Assembly (NCBI GenBank): GCA_964426945.1 | Contig: CAYRSS010000009.1 | Span: 1-64,000 of the forward strand | Source: CAYRSS01 sp964426945 | GTDB taxonomy: Bacteria > Planctomycetota > Phycisphaerae > UBA1845 | DNA: 64,000 nucleotides | Direction: 5' to 3' | Shown: positions 1 to 9,003 of the stretch, piece by piece | How the letters are laid out: the number at the start of each line of letters is the position of its first letter | Numbering within the stretch: position 1 is the first letter of the stretch | Position numbers and translations under genes: made by a program | Notes under the pieces: model-generated | Told to the model about the DNA's origin: nothing | Database searches by the model: none | What the model saw: the letters and a program-made list of their open reading frames with translations, nothing else

Positions 1-2
1 GC

Positions 3-539
3 GCGATTCGCGGCCTGATTGGTCAATGCGAGGCGTTTTTCAACGGACTGTTAGCGAGCAGGACCGTCTTTCGCGGGGCGATCGAGATCGGCATGCTGAC
101 ACGTTTTCCCTCTGGCGATCCATACGGGCCTGCCCTAGCCGCGGCGCACCGATTGGAGAGCAGGGACGCGCAGTATCCGAGGATCATCGTCGGCCCCGGC
201 CTGAAATCCTACTTGAAGGATATCCGGGAGGCTGGGAGCACGGCAGCGGGCGACCGATCGAACAAAGACATCGCCTTGATCTGCGAACAGTTGCTCGCAA
301 GAGATCTAGACGATCGCCTGGTAGTCGATTACCTAGGAGACTCTCTGACTGATCTTGCTGGCGACAGCCCCTTGTGGCCACGGCAGAAGTCTATCGCGCT
401 TGCGTTCGTCCGCTCGGAACTCGAGCGATTCAGGCAGGCAGGCGAGGAGAAGCTGGTCGACCGCTACACGAAACTCGAGGCATATTTTCTCAGCCGTGGG
501 GTGACTTCAGCGTCCGCCGCGGATGACACGCGGCACTAA
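3..539 (+). CDS. 5'-truncated hypothetical protein (RGxIxxG / YPRI family)
   Basis: The reading frame is open from the window edge and ends in TAA, so the true start lies outside the window; the first internal ATG is at position 93. The product contains FRGAIEIG, then a GPALAAAHRLE segment and AQYPRIIV. I recall this pattern from hypothetical proteins proposed to have a degenerate class III nucleotide-cyclase-like fold, but that is memory of the pattern and not a demonstrated function. The C-terminal third is helical and ends in a charged stretch. Its neighbours downstream are gene fragments (an mcrC tail and another tail), so the gene may belong to a decaying accessory island. Coding status is fairly sure; function is unknown. 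Confidence 0.6.
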   Translation, partial: AIRGLIGQCEAFFNGLLASRTVFRGAIEIGMLTRFPSGDPYGPALAAAHRLESRDAQYPRIIVGPGLKSYLKDIREAGSTAAGDRSNKDIALICEQLLARDLDDRLVVDYLGDSLTDLAGDSPLWPRQKSIALAFVRSELERFRQAGEEKLVDRYTKLEAYFLSRGVTSASAADDTRH

Positions 540-873
540 GGCACCACCCCGCCCTACTCGTTGACGGCTACCGGGAGCAGACCGTTCGGCGCCTGCCCTC
601 CAAGCGACCGCGGTTCGCCACCGATTGTCCGCGATTGGCGGACCTGCCGAGCGCGTAAGAGCGTCCACAGCGCCGTGCGGATACTGCAGTAGGATGACAC
701 TCTGATTGCTTGCGCAGACCGCACGTGAGGTGATAGGTGACTGCCGACCGAAATGACCGCGCCCCGCGGTCCGCCTGCTGCATCCGCGCAACAGCCGGTG
801 AGGCTGGACGGCTGCGATTTTCAACGAGCCTTGGGAGGTTCGCGGCTCACTCCTCGACCCGAACGCATTACAC
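540..873. other. Gene-free spacer
   Basis: I see no credible coding frame, RNA gene or strong hairpin in this stretch between the truncated ORF and the mcrC remnant. The frames that are open here have arginine- and proline-rich translations typical of high-GC shadows. Confidence 0.5.
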
Positions 874-1150
874 CTACGGGATTAACATCCCCCGCAGCTC
901 CCCCGCGACGCTCTCCCCCAGCCGGCTCGTCGGTGGCAGGCCGACGTCGATCGCCCGCACCTCGATACACGGGCTCGCTTCGCTTTCGGGGTAGTGCCGG
1001 TACGCGCCGATCGCCCCGCGGACCTGGGCCGTCGCGGGGTACAGCAGGATCACGCGGTCGCAGCGATACTCCTTGCCGTACGTGTAGGCCTGGTACATGT
1101 CCGCCTGGCTCACCCCATGCCGCGGGAGGGCGGGGTCGAGGCTCAAGCCA
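874..1150 (-). pseudogene. 3' remnant of mcrC (McrBC restriction system subunit)
   Basis: The last ~90 codons of a minus-strand frame translate to HGVSQADMYQAYTYGKEY followed by DRVILLYP and a final beta-rich stretch. That is the C-terminal part of McrC, the nuclease subunit that works with the GTPase McrB to cut modified DNA. Above about position 1150 the translation becomes low-complexity Pro/Ser/Arg and no longer resembles McrC, so the N-terminal two thirds, including the expected DTKWK motif, are missing. No mcrB is visible. I read this as a truncated, non-functional relic. The open frame runs up to 1311, but that extension has no family likeness. Confidence 0.7.
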
Positions 1151-1388
1151 CGAGGTTCGGGCGAATCGTACCACGAACTCGCGGCCGCGGTGAACGAACA
1201 GCGGCTCGCGGCGGGCGGATGCGCTGGGTTGTGGCGTGTGGGGGGTTCGATGGCGCGGGGCGAGGAGCTGGCCAAGTGGCCCGAGGACGCGAGCGACGCG
1301 TTGGGGGGCAATTCGCGCAGATACTTGCGATGAGCAATCCGCCCGCGAACGGCGCCCCTGCACAGCCGGGCGGCGGAGCCCTCGACCG

Positions 1389-1500
1389 CTACACCCCCCC
1401 ACCCCTCGCCAGCCGGGCGAGTTGCACGATCGCGCCGCGGACGGCGTCGGGCATCGTCTGCCAGTCAGCCACCAGACTGGCCAGTTCGGTGTCCTTCAGT
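1389..1500 (-). pseudogene. C-terminal fragment of an unidentified protein
   Basis: The end of a minus-strand frame reads ADALKDTELASLVADWQTMP followed by DAVRGAIVQLARLA and a stop. A helical tail with the pattern W-x(3)-P-x-x-[IV]-R is common, from memory, at the end of planctomycete proteins near tyrosine recombinases. The same frame upstream (to 1751) does not look coding. It is most simply a gene tail left by deletion or recombination. Low confidence in identity; moderate confidence that it is not a whole gene. Confidence 0.35.
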
Positions 1501-1874
1501 GCATCGGCAACGACTTGGAGAGACGGGCATCGGCGGATTGCGTCGGATTTTGCGTCGCCCGGATCGCGAAAGCCACTTTTTCCTCGTGAATTATGCTGGT
1601 GTTCAAGTCCGCCTCTGCTCAGTAGGTTAGAATCCACCCTCTCGCATCCCCCCGAGCTCTCGCACGAGTCCCTCCGAACGTGACCGGTGCTCGGGATCAC
1701 CGCCCGCGCCGCGATCTCGGGATAGATTCCCGTTTCCAGGTCAGCAAGCACAGCAGTCCATCAGGTCAGGGCACACGGGCACGGTCCGCCAGTTCCAGGC
1801 TGCCGCGGTGATCCCACCTGCTCTATGGGACGTGCCGCTGGGGACGATTCCCCGCGGAAGTCTGACGTTCACGC

Positions 1875-1903
1875 TTGAATTGGTAATTCAAATTCTGTAT
1901 CAT
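1875..1903 (+). promoter_or_regulatory. Sigma-70-type promoter with overlapping inverted repeat
   Basis: TTGAAT (1875-1880), a 17-bp spacer and TATCAT (1898-1903) fit a housekeeping promoter pointing at the giant secreted protein about 190 bp downstream. The -35 box is embedded in a perfect inverted repeat, TTGAATTGGTAATTCAA (7-bp arms, 3-bp spacer, 1875-1891), which is where an operator would sit. The patch is clearly AT-richer than its surroundings. Confidence 0.55.
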
Positions 1904-2094
1904 CAGGAACCTATGCTGAACCGTGGCGCCTGCAGCAGCCACCGAAGCGAAGCCGTGCCGCATGCACACTGCGGTTACCTCCTGCTACCGGGCCGTGGAA
2001 CTCGTCTATTGGCCGCGCCGGTCGAAGACCTGGAGCGGGGAACTGCTGTCCGCAGGACGGGCACCGGACGCTGCCTCCCGAACTTGAGGTAACG

Positions 2095-5000
2095 ATGAGC
2101 GGAAATCCGATGCGAAGCGTGCGCAGAGCGGGCCTGCAGAGACCCGAACTCAAGGCGTTGGCCGTCGCTCTGACTCTGGTTGCTTCACTGCTCGTGATCA
2201 ATGCGGGAGCGATGGCGGCACCCTGCGGCGGGCAAAACCAGCGTGCCTGCTGTGTCTGCGAGGGGCTGCCGGCCTGCCAGGTCGGCCTGGTCCAGCAGGC
2301 GGGCTGCAGCGGCGCTTGCGACTGTGGCGGCGACATCGCGTGCTCCGTCTTCGATTCCTCGGGCACATGCGTCGACAACGGCTGCGGCGGAGCCGGCCAG
2401 CGTGCCTGCTGTGTCGGCCAAAACGGATACGGCGCTGCCGGCGCCGGCTGCGATCCCGGGACCCGTGAGGTGTTCGCGCCGGCCTGCGGCCAGCCGGGAA
2501 CTCCGGGGTGCGGTGGCTGCTCCATTTCGTGGTGCGCGTCCATCACGCCTTGCGGAGGCACCGGCCAGCGGGCCTGCTGCGTAGGTGAGGGGGCAGCCTG
2601 TGGTCCGGGGCTGACCGAGCAGGGCAACTGTGTTGCGGAGTTAGGCCTGCAGCAATGCGGCGGCTGCTCCGTGGGCGTGTGCCGACCGAGCAACTGCGGT
2701 GCGGCCGGCCAGAGCGCATGCGATGCGTTCACCCGGCCGGGGCAGCCCTGCAACGCCGGTCTGCGCGAGGTGTTCGTCCCGGCCTGCGGAACGGCGGGGG
2801 CACCGGCCTGCGCCGGCGTCGCGACCACGTGGTGCGCGACGATCACCCCCTGCGGCGGCGAGGGCGAGCGAGCCTGCTGCGCCCTCGCCGACGGCGGATC
2901 GGCTTGTGATGCGGGCCTGCTCGAGAAAGGCAATTGCGCAAACGAGCTCGGACTGCTGAACTGCGGCGGGTGCTCCGTCGGCGTGTGCCGGGCGAAGGAC
3001 TGCGGCGGCGCGGGCCAGCGGGCCTGCTGCGCCAACGAGCAACTCGAACTCGGCCAGGGCCCCTGCGATGCGGGTCTGCTGGAGAAGGGCTCCTGCACGG
3101 GGATTCTCGGTGCCGGCGCGTGCGGCGGGTGCTCGATCGGCGTGTGCGTGGCGACGACCGAATGCGGCGGGCTCGATCAGCGAGCGTGCTGTTTCCTCGA
3201 GGACACCTCGATCGGGGCCTGCGAGGAGGGGCTCGTCGAAGGCGGGAGTTGCGAGGACGAACTGGGGACGGCCAACTGCTTCTGTGGCGGTGCGAGCCTC
3301 GTACGTTCGGAGGGCGTGTGTCGTCAGCCCGAGTGTGGCGGCGAGGGCGAGCGCGCTTGCTGCGTCCTCGAACGCGTGCCCTCGTGCGATCCCGGGCTGA
3401 TCGAGGACCTGACTCCAGGCTGCGCGACCGAATTGGGCGTGGAGGGCTGTGCATGCGGGTTCGGACCCGGCCAGGCGCTGGGCGTATGCCGCGCGCTCAA
3501 GGGCATGGGCGAAACCGGATGCGACCCGCTCTTCGACCCCTGCGCCAGCGACCTGGTGTGCCGCGCCGTGGGCGCCGCGCCCGGCGAGACGATGTGTCTG
3601 CCGCCGGAAGGAGACGAGCTCTTCAGCGAGCAGCTCTGTGCCGCGTTCTATGTGCCCGCACTGCACCAGGCGGCCATCGCCACAGAACTCACAACGACGT
3701 TCAGCACGTCCGCCACCCTGTCCGCCGCAGCGAGCGGATCGGTCGAAGTCGGCGTGGCGTACTCCGGCGTGGACAAGTGCTACGGCTGCTTCCTGACGAC
3801 CTGCGCCGGCATCAACTTCGACGTATCGGTGGAGGTCGCGGCCTGCACAGGCCAAGGATTCGATGGCCTTTTCGACTCCGTAGCCGGCAACAGCTGTACG
3901 CTCTCGGTGAGCGCGGAGATCCCGTTCACGGAGATCGGCGTCAGCGTAGGGACCTCGCACCCCGGATCGGAGCCGCTGCCGTTGCCCGAGGACTGCCTGG
4001 AGGAGCCGAACGGCGCGAGCCAGTGCCTGTCGATCGGCATCGGGCTCAACCCGCTGCCCGTCGGCGGCGGCGCGATGCTCTGCCACACCGTCACGAACCT
4101 CGTGGGGTGCTATGACGACTCCGTGTCGGGCGACGGCGACCTGGTGCTGACTCCCGACGAACCGCCGACGTGTCTGGAAGGTCTCACGCTTGGGGTCTGC
4201 CCGGGCACGACCTCCATCCCGCTGATGCCGCTGGCCTTCGACCCCGACGGCGACCCGCTGAGCTACGCCTGGACGACGACTTGCGACGCACACTTCGACG
4301 ACAGCACGGCCGCGGCGCCAGCCCTCCTGTTTGACACCGTTCCCTCGTGCACGGGGCTTGACTGCAGCGTAACGCTCACGGCAACGGGCGCGGTGCAGGA
4401 CGGAGGCAGCACCACCCCTGTGCAGGTGATGTGCTCAGCATCGATCACGAACGACACGACGGCGCCCCGCTTCACGACTTTCCCGGATGACGTGACATTC
4501 CACTGCACGACGCCTCCGTCCAGCGATTACGCAGGCACCCCCGCCGCAACCGACACATGCGGCGAGACCGGCGTAGTGATCAGCCAGAGTAGCGTAGAGA
4601 CACCCGGAGGCTGCCCCGGCAGGACCATCACCCGGACCTGGTCCGCCCAGGACGCGTGTGGCAATGTGCGAACCAGAGACCAGGTCATCACCTTCGACAA
4701 TCTGGTGAACCCGACTGCGTTCACTTGGACCGGAGTCCTGGGCGCCGCCTGGGACGCGAGCAACGGCTCGATCAACAACTGGAACCAAGGCCTGGCGCTG
4801 CCGAACTGGTTTGATACCGTGACGTTCCCCGCGAGTGCTGGGGGTAGCGTGCTCCTGAACGGAGACCGCGCGGTGGCTTCGGTGACGTTTACCGGAGGCG
4901 GCTACACGTTTGTCCCCGGCATCGCCGGCAGTGACCTGCTGATCGACTCCGGCGATATCACCAGTCTGGCAGGAACCCAGGTATTCGGCGTGAACGTGGG

Positions 5001-8000
5001 CCTGGGCGGTGGTGCGGACTGGAACGTCACGGGCACGCTGGACTTCTCCAATCCGCTTCTCGCGGCCGGATCCATCACGAAGGCGGGCCCGGGTGCGGTG
5101 ATTCTCCGTGCCGGCAGCAGCATTCCGGGCCCGGTGGTTATCAACGCCGGATCTCTGCGGGTCGAGAACACGACCGGCTCCGCCACAGGCATCGGCGCCG
5201 TCAGTGTAAACGCCGGGGGCGCGCTTGGCGGATCCGGCAGTGTCTCCGGAACCGTCACGGTGAACAGCGGCGGACGGATCGCGCCGGGCGCCGAAGGCCT
5301 GGCAGCCATCGCCGACCTGGCCGTGGGCGGACTCACGCTGCAATCCGGCTCGACCGTGCACATGCAGATGGCCGGAGCGGCCACGCCCGGCGTGAGTTTC
5401 GATCAGCTCCAGGCCGGAGGCGCCGTGACGATCGTCGGCGGCACACTTGACATCGATTACGCGGCCGGATTCACCGCCGTTCCGGGCCAGACGTTCGCGC
5501 TCATTGAGGGTGTTACGCTGACAGGTGAGTTCACGTCAGTCAGTTTCCCGGACGATCAGGCCTGGTACCTTGACTACGACGCTGCCGAGACCACGGTCAC
5601 AGCAGGAATCTGCAATGACCCGGTCGCCACGAACGTGGCGCGCGGCTGGCACCACTGCACCGTACAGGACGCGCTGAACCGCGCCGCGAACGGTGACGTC
5701 ATTCAACTCGCCGCGGGGGTCATCCCGGAAGATGGCATCGTGTTCCCCGGCGGCATCAACCTGACCCTGCGCGGCGCAGGCCGTGGCCTTACCATCATCG
5801 ACGGCGGCGGAGGAGCGGACACGCAGCCGATTCTCACGCTCAACGGTTCGGGGCAAACGGCCGCGACGGTCATCTCCGACTTGACGCTTCGCAACGGGAT
5901 CAGCACCTATCCCGAGGGCCCCGGCGGTGTCTACCTCTTCAGCACGTCGCCGACCTTCCGGAACGTCGACTTCGAGAACAACGGTGGACCGGGACTCGGT
6001 GGCGCGGCGCACCTGGTCCTCCGCGGATCGGCCGCCCCAAGCCTCGATCGCTGCCGGTTCCTCGGCGGACACTCGGCATACGAGTCGATCGGCGGCAGCG
6101 CGGGCACCTCACTGACCATGCTCCAATGCCTGGTCGCGGGCAGCACCACGAACCGGCTGCTGCGTCTCGACGGCCCGTCCAACCGGCTGATCAACTGCAC
6201 ACTCGCCGCGGCGGGGACCGCCAGCGGTGTCGCGCTCAATACCGTCGGCGGAGTCATCCAGGCCACCAACTGCGTCATAGCAGGCTCACAATCAGCGTCG
6301 AGCGGCGGTGCCTTCGATCGCTCCCGCTGCCTGTATGTCGGCGCCGCAGGCGACAACATCAACGCGGCGCCGGCGTTCGTGGATGCCGCTGGCGGAGACT
6401 ACCGCCTTCTCTCGGGCTCGCCCGGCGTCGACGCGGCCGATCACGCCGCGTTCGAAGCTTTGAGTTCAGCCGTTGCAGATCTTCGCGGCGCTTCGCGGCT
6501 GGTTGACGACTGCGCCGCCCCAGACACGGGCTCGGGCGCCGTCACCTACCTGGATTTGGGCGCCTATGAGTCGATCGCCGTCCCACTTACGAACCTCACG
6601 ACCGGTGTCGTCCATGGAACAGTCCAGGAGGCGCTGCTCGCCGCCGCCGATGGCGACATCATCGAGATCGCGCCCGGGACCATCTGCGAGGATGGCATCA
6701 TCTTCCCAGCCGGTTTAGACGTCGACCTCCGCGGCGCAGGCCGTGGTCTGACTGTCATTGACGGCGGCGGTGGCGGCGATACACAGCCGATCCTCAACTT
6801 CCCCAACACAGGCCAGACGCCCGCCACGATCATCTCCGACCTGACGCTTCGCAACGGCGTAAACACAAGCGCCGAGGGTCCCGGGGGCGTACGCGTGCTG
6901 AGTGCGTCGCCCACCTTCCGGCTTGTTGACTTTGAGAACAACGCCGGCCCGGGTGTGGGCGGATCGGCGCATGTCACCCTTCGCGGCTCGGCGGCCCCCC
7001 GCTTCGATCGCTGCCGCTTCGTAGATGGCCACTCCGCGTACGAGTCTATCGGAGGCAGCGGATCGACGTCGCTGACCATGCTACAGTGCCTTGTGGCAGA
7101 CAGCACGACGAACCTGCTGCTCCGCCTGGATGGGGCTGCCAACACGCTGGTGAATTGCACGTTTTCCTCAGCCGGCACGGCAAGCGGCGTCGCCCTGGCC
7201 AGCGGTGACGGCACCGTGCACGCGACGAACTGCGTGATCGCCGGTTCACAGTACACGTTCGGCAGCGCGCTCATCCAGACATCGCGCTGTCTCTACACCG
7301 GCGCTGCGGGAAACAATGTCGACGGCCAGCCGATCTTCGTCCACGCGGCGGGTGGCGATTACCGCCTGGCGTCCGGATCGCCGGGGATGGACGCGTCCGA
7401 CTACGATGTCTACTCGGCCGCCGGTGGCGGTGCGGCGGACCTCAACGGCGACATGCGGACGATCGACGCCTGCGCCTCGAACACCGGATCCGGCGCGTTC
7501 GACTTCCAGGACATTGGCGCGTATGAGACGTTTGAACCGGCGATCCGCAACGTCAGCCGCGATACACTGCACTCGACCATCCAGGAGGCGCTGCTCGCCG
7601 CCGAGCCGGATGACGTGATTCAGCTCGCGGCGTGCACGTTCTGGGAAGATGGCATCGTGTTCCCCGGCGGCATCAACCTGACCCTGCGCGGCGCAGGCCG
7701 TGGCCTTACCATCATCGACGGCGGCGGAGGAGCGGACACGCAGCCGATTCTCACGCTCAACGGTTCGGGGCAAACGGCCGCGACGGTCATCTCCGACTTG
7801 ACGCTTCGCAACGGGATCAGCACCTATCCCGAGGGCCCCGGCGGTGTCTACCTCTTCAGCACGTCGCCGACCTTCCGGAACGTCGACTTCGAGAACAACG
7901 GTGGACCGGGACTCGGTGGCGCGGCGCACCTGGTCCTCCGCGGATCGGCCGCCCCAAGCCTCGATCGCTGCCGGTTCCTCGGCGGACACTCGGCATACGA

Positions 8001-8913
8001 GTCGATCGGCGGCAGCGCGGGCACCTCACTGACCATGCTCCAATGCCTGGTCGCGGGTAGCACCACGAACCTGCTGATCAGGCTGGACGGCGCGCCAAAC
8101 TCACTTACAAACGCGACGCTCGACGCCGCGGGCACGAGCGGCGGCGGAACGGCGCTGTTCACCGTCGGTGGTGCGATTCACGCGCAGAACTGCATCCTCT
8201 CCGGCTCGCTGTTCACGGCTGAGGGCGGCACAATCCTGACTTCGCGCTGCTTGTACCCCGGAGCATCCGGCGACAACCTCGCCGGTTCGGCAACCTTCAT
8301 CGATGCAATCGGGGGCGACTACCGCCTCGGTCCAGGATCCCTCGGCATCGACGCGGCCGACTATGACGCCTACCTCTTGGCCGGGGGGATCTCCACCGAT
8401 CTCGCCGGCGAGCCGCGCACGTTTGACGACCACGGCGTCACGAACTCTGGCGCCGGCAGTCCGAGCTATCTCGACATGGGCGCCCACGAGCGGCAGTCCT
8501 CCTCGAGCGCCGGCGCGTGCTGCGTGGACGACACCTGCACGGACGGCGTGGAGCCGGATTCCTGTGGGGGCTTCGTCTGTGAGGTAGCCGAACATCTGCC
8601 GGAGTCCTTCAACGGCTGCTACGGCGATTTGGACGGAAACGGCGTGGTCAACGCCGGGGACCGAGGATTCGTCAGCGCGAACGTGGGTCAGATTGAGTTT
8701 AACTTCATCTGTCTGTACGACCTCGATGGCAACGGGGTTATCAATGCGGCCGATCGCGGATTCGTATCGGCCAACATAGGCCTGTGCACGCCGCTGCCGA
8801 ATTACATGAACGGCAGCGGGCTGAACGCCGCCGGCACCGGGCCGGACACGCGCTTCGGCGCAACCACTTTCATGGGAGCCGGCACGACGTGCGCCAGCGT
8901 GACCTGCCCGTAG
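2095..8913 (+). CDS. Giant secreted mosaic protein: Cys-rich repeats, HYR, beta-helix modules, dockerin
   Basis: 2272 residues, ATG start with GAGG upstream. A signal peptide ends near Ala42. Residues ~44-510 are Cys-rich, with about eight copies of a CGGxGQRACC-type motif. Residues ~790-870 look like an HYR/Ig-like domain (FPDDVTFHC, DACGN). Residues ~876-1176 resemble autotransporter-associated beta-strand repeats (VINAGSLRVEN, GGALGGSGSVSG). Three parallel beta-helix modules of ~320 residues follow (~1176-1500, 1500-1818, 1818-2136), each ending in a choice-of-anchor-like D-x-GA-x-E motif. A type I dockerin pair (YGDLDGNGVVNAGD, YDLDGNGVINAAD) begins near residue 2177. Likely a surface or extracellular carbohydrate- or matrix-binding protein; no catalytic residues are identifiable. 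It is transcribed alone, between a promoter and a terminator. Modules 1 and 3 share 414 bp of perfect DNA identity. Confidence 0.9.
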   Translation: MSGNPMRSVRRAGLQRPELKALAVALTLVASLLVINAGAMAAPCGGQNQRACCVCEGLPACQVGLVQQAGCSGACDCGGDIACSVFDSSGTCVDNGCGGAGQRACCVGQNGYGAAGAGCDPGTREVFAPACGQPGTPGCGGCSISWCASITPCGGTGQRACCVGEGAACGPGLTEQGNCVAELGLQQCGGCSVGVCRPSNCGAAGQSACDAFTRPGQPCNAGLREVFVPACGTAGAPACAGVATTWCATITPCGGEGERACCALADGGSACDAGLLEKGNCANELGLLNCGGCSVGVCRAKDCGGAGQRACCANEQLELGQGPCDAGLLEKGSCTGILGAGACGGCSIGVCVATTECGGLDQRACCFLEDTSIGACEEGLVEGGSCEDELGTANCFCGGASLVRSEGVCRQPECGGEGERACCVLERVPSCDPGLIEDLTPGCATELGVEGCACGFGPGQALGVCRALKGMGETGCDPLFDPCASDLVCRAVGAAPGETMCLPPEGDELFSEQLCAAFYVPALHQAAIATELTTTFSTSATLSAAASGSVEVGVAYSGVDKCYGCFLTTCAGINFDVSVEVAACTGQGFDGLFDSVAGNSCTLSVSAEIPFTEIGVSVGTSHPGSEPLPLPEDCLEEPNGASQCLSIGIGLNPLPVGGGAMLCHTVTNLVGCYDDSVSGDGDLVLTPDEPPTCLEGLTLGVCPGTTSIPLMPLAFDPDGDPLSYAWTTTCDAHFDDSTAAAPALLFDTVPSCTGLDCSVTLTATGAVQDGGSTTPVQVMCSASITNDTTAPRFTTFPDDVTFHCTTPPSSDYAGTPAATDTCGETGVVISQSSVETPGGCPGRTITRTWSAQDACGNVRTRDQVITFDNLVNPTAFTWTGVLGAAWDASNGSINNWNQGLALPNWFDTVTFPASAGGSVLLNGDRAVASVTFTGGGYTFVPGIAGSDLLIDSGDITSLAGTQVFGVNVGLGGGADWNVTGTLDFSNPLLAAGSITKAGPGAVILRAGSSIPGPVVINAGSLRVENTTGSATGIGAVSVNAGGALGGSGSVSGTVTVNSGGRIAPGAEGLAAIADLAVGGLTLQSGSTVHMQMAGAATPGVSFDQLQAGGAVTIVGGTLDIDYAAGFTAVPGQTFALIEGVTLTGEFTSVSFPDDQAWYLDYDAAETTVTAGICNDPVATNVARGWHHCTVQDALNRAANGDVIQLAAGVIPEDGIVFPGGINLTLRGAGRGLTIIDGGGGADTQPILTLNGSGQTAATVISDLTLRNGISTYPEGPGGVYLFSTSPTFRNVDFENNGGPGLGGAAHLVLRGSAAPSLDRCRFLGGHSAYESIGGSAGTSLTMLQCLVAGSTTNRLLRLDGPSNRLINCTLAAAGTASGVALNTVGGVIQATNCVIAGSQSASSGGAFDRSRCLYVGAAGDNINAAPAFVDAAGGDYRLLSGSPGVDAADHAAFEALSSAVADLRGASRLVDDCAAPDTGSGAVTYLDLGAYESIAVPLTNLTTGVVHGTVQEALLAAADGDIIEIAPGTICEDGIIFPAGLDVDLRGAGRGLTVIDGGGGGDTQPILNFPNTGQTPATIISDLTLRNGVNTSAEGPGGVRVLSASPTFRLVDFENNAGPGVGGSAHVTLRGSAAPRFDRCRFVDGHSAYESIGGSGSTSLTMLQCLVADSTTNLLLRLDGAANTLVNCTFSSAGTASGVALASGDGTVHATNCVIAGSQYTFGSALIQTSRCLYTGAAGNNVDGQPIFVHAAGGDYRLASGSPGMDASDYDVYSAAGGGAADLNGDMRTIDACASNTGSGAFDFQDIGAYETFEPAIRNVSRDTLHSTIQEALLAAEPDDVIQLAACTFWEDGIVFPGGINLTLRGAGRGLTIIDGGGGADTQPILTLNGSGQTAATVISDLTLRNGISTYPEGPGGVYLFSTSPTFRNVDFENNGGPGLGGAAHLVLRGSAAPSLDRCRFLGGHSAYESIGGSAGTSLTMLQCLVAGSTTNLLIRLDGAPNSLTNATLDAAGTSGGGTALFTVGGAIHAQNCILSGSLFTAEGGTILTSRCLYPGASGDNLAGSATFIDAIGGDYRLGPGSLGIDAADYDAYLLAGGISTDLAGEPRTFDDHGVTNSGAGSPSYLDMGAHERQSSSSAGACCVDDTCTDGVEPDSCGGFVCEVAEHLPESFNGCYGDLDGNGVVNAGDRGFVSANVGQIEFNFICLYDLDGNGVINAADRGFVSANIGLCTPLPNYMNGSGLNAAGTGPDTRFGATTFMGAGTTCASVTCP
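5727..6140 (+). repeat. Intragenic repeat, copy 1 (414 bp, perfect)
   Basis: This block inside beta-helix module 1 is identical base for base to 7644-8057 in module 3 (offset 1917 bp). The first mismatch on the left is at 5726/7643 and on the right at 6141/8058. The middle module (from about 6690) is homologous in protein but visibly diverged in DNA, so the identity reflects a recent duplication or gene conversion and not constraint. Confidence 0.95.
7644..8057 (+). repeat. Intragenic repeat, copy 2 (414 bp, perfect)
   Basis: Identical to 5727-6140, in the same reading frame and same position within beta-helix module 3 of the giant secreted protein. Recombination between the copies would delete exactly one and a fraction of the modules in frame (1917 bp, divisible by 3). 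Confidence 0.95.
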
Positions 8914-8958
8914 CCGCTGCCGCACCTGATTCCGATACGCTCACTTGGCTCACCAGCG

Positions 8959-9003
8959 ACCGGGCGGCCCTGATTCGTGTCCGGGCCGCCCGGTTCCATT
9001 TCT
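8959..9003 (+). terminator. Intrinsic terminator after the giant gene
   Basis: A perfect 12-bp stem (ACCGGGCGGCCC, 8959-8970; its complement at 8983-8994) with a 12-nt loop starts 45 nt after the stop codon and is followed by a short pyrimidine-rich run (TCCATTTCT). Confidence 0.75.

Noticed and set aside
2641..4293. Long minus-strand frame (~550 codons) opposite the Cys-rich part of the giant gene
   Set aside because: It is the GC-driven shadow of a real plus-strand gene; the translation is Arg/Ala/Gly-rich with no domain or signal.
5620..8500. Beta-helix repeats considered as a CRISPR array or satellite
   Set aside because: Units are ~960 bp, coding and protein-level repeats; no short spaced direct repeats are present.
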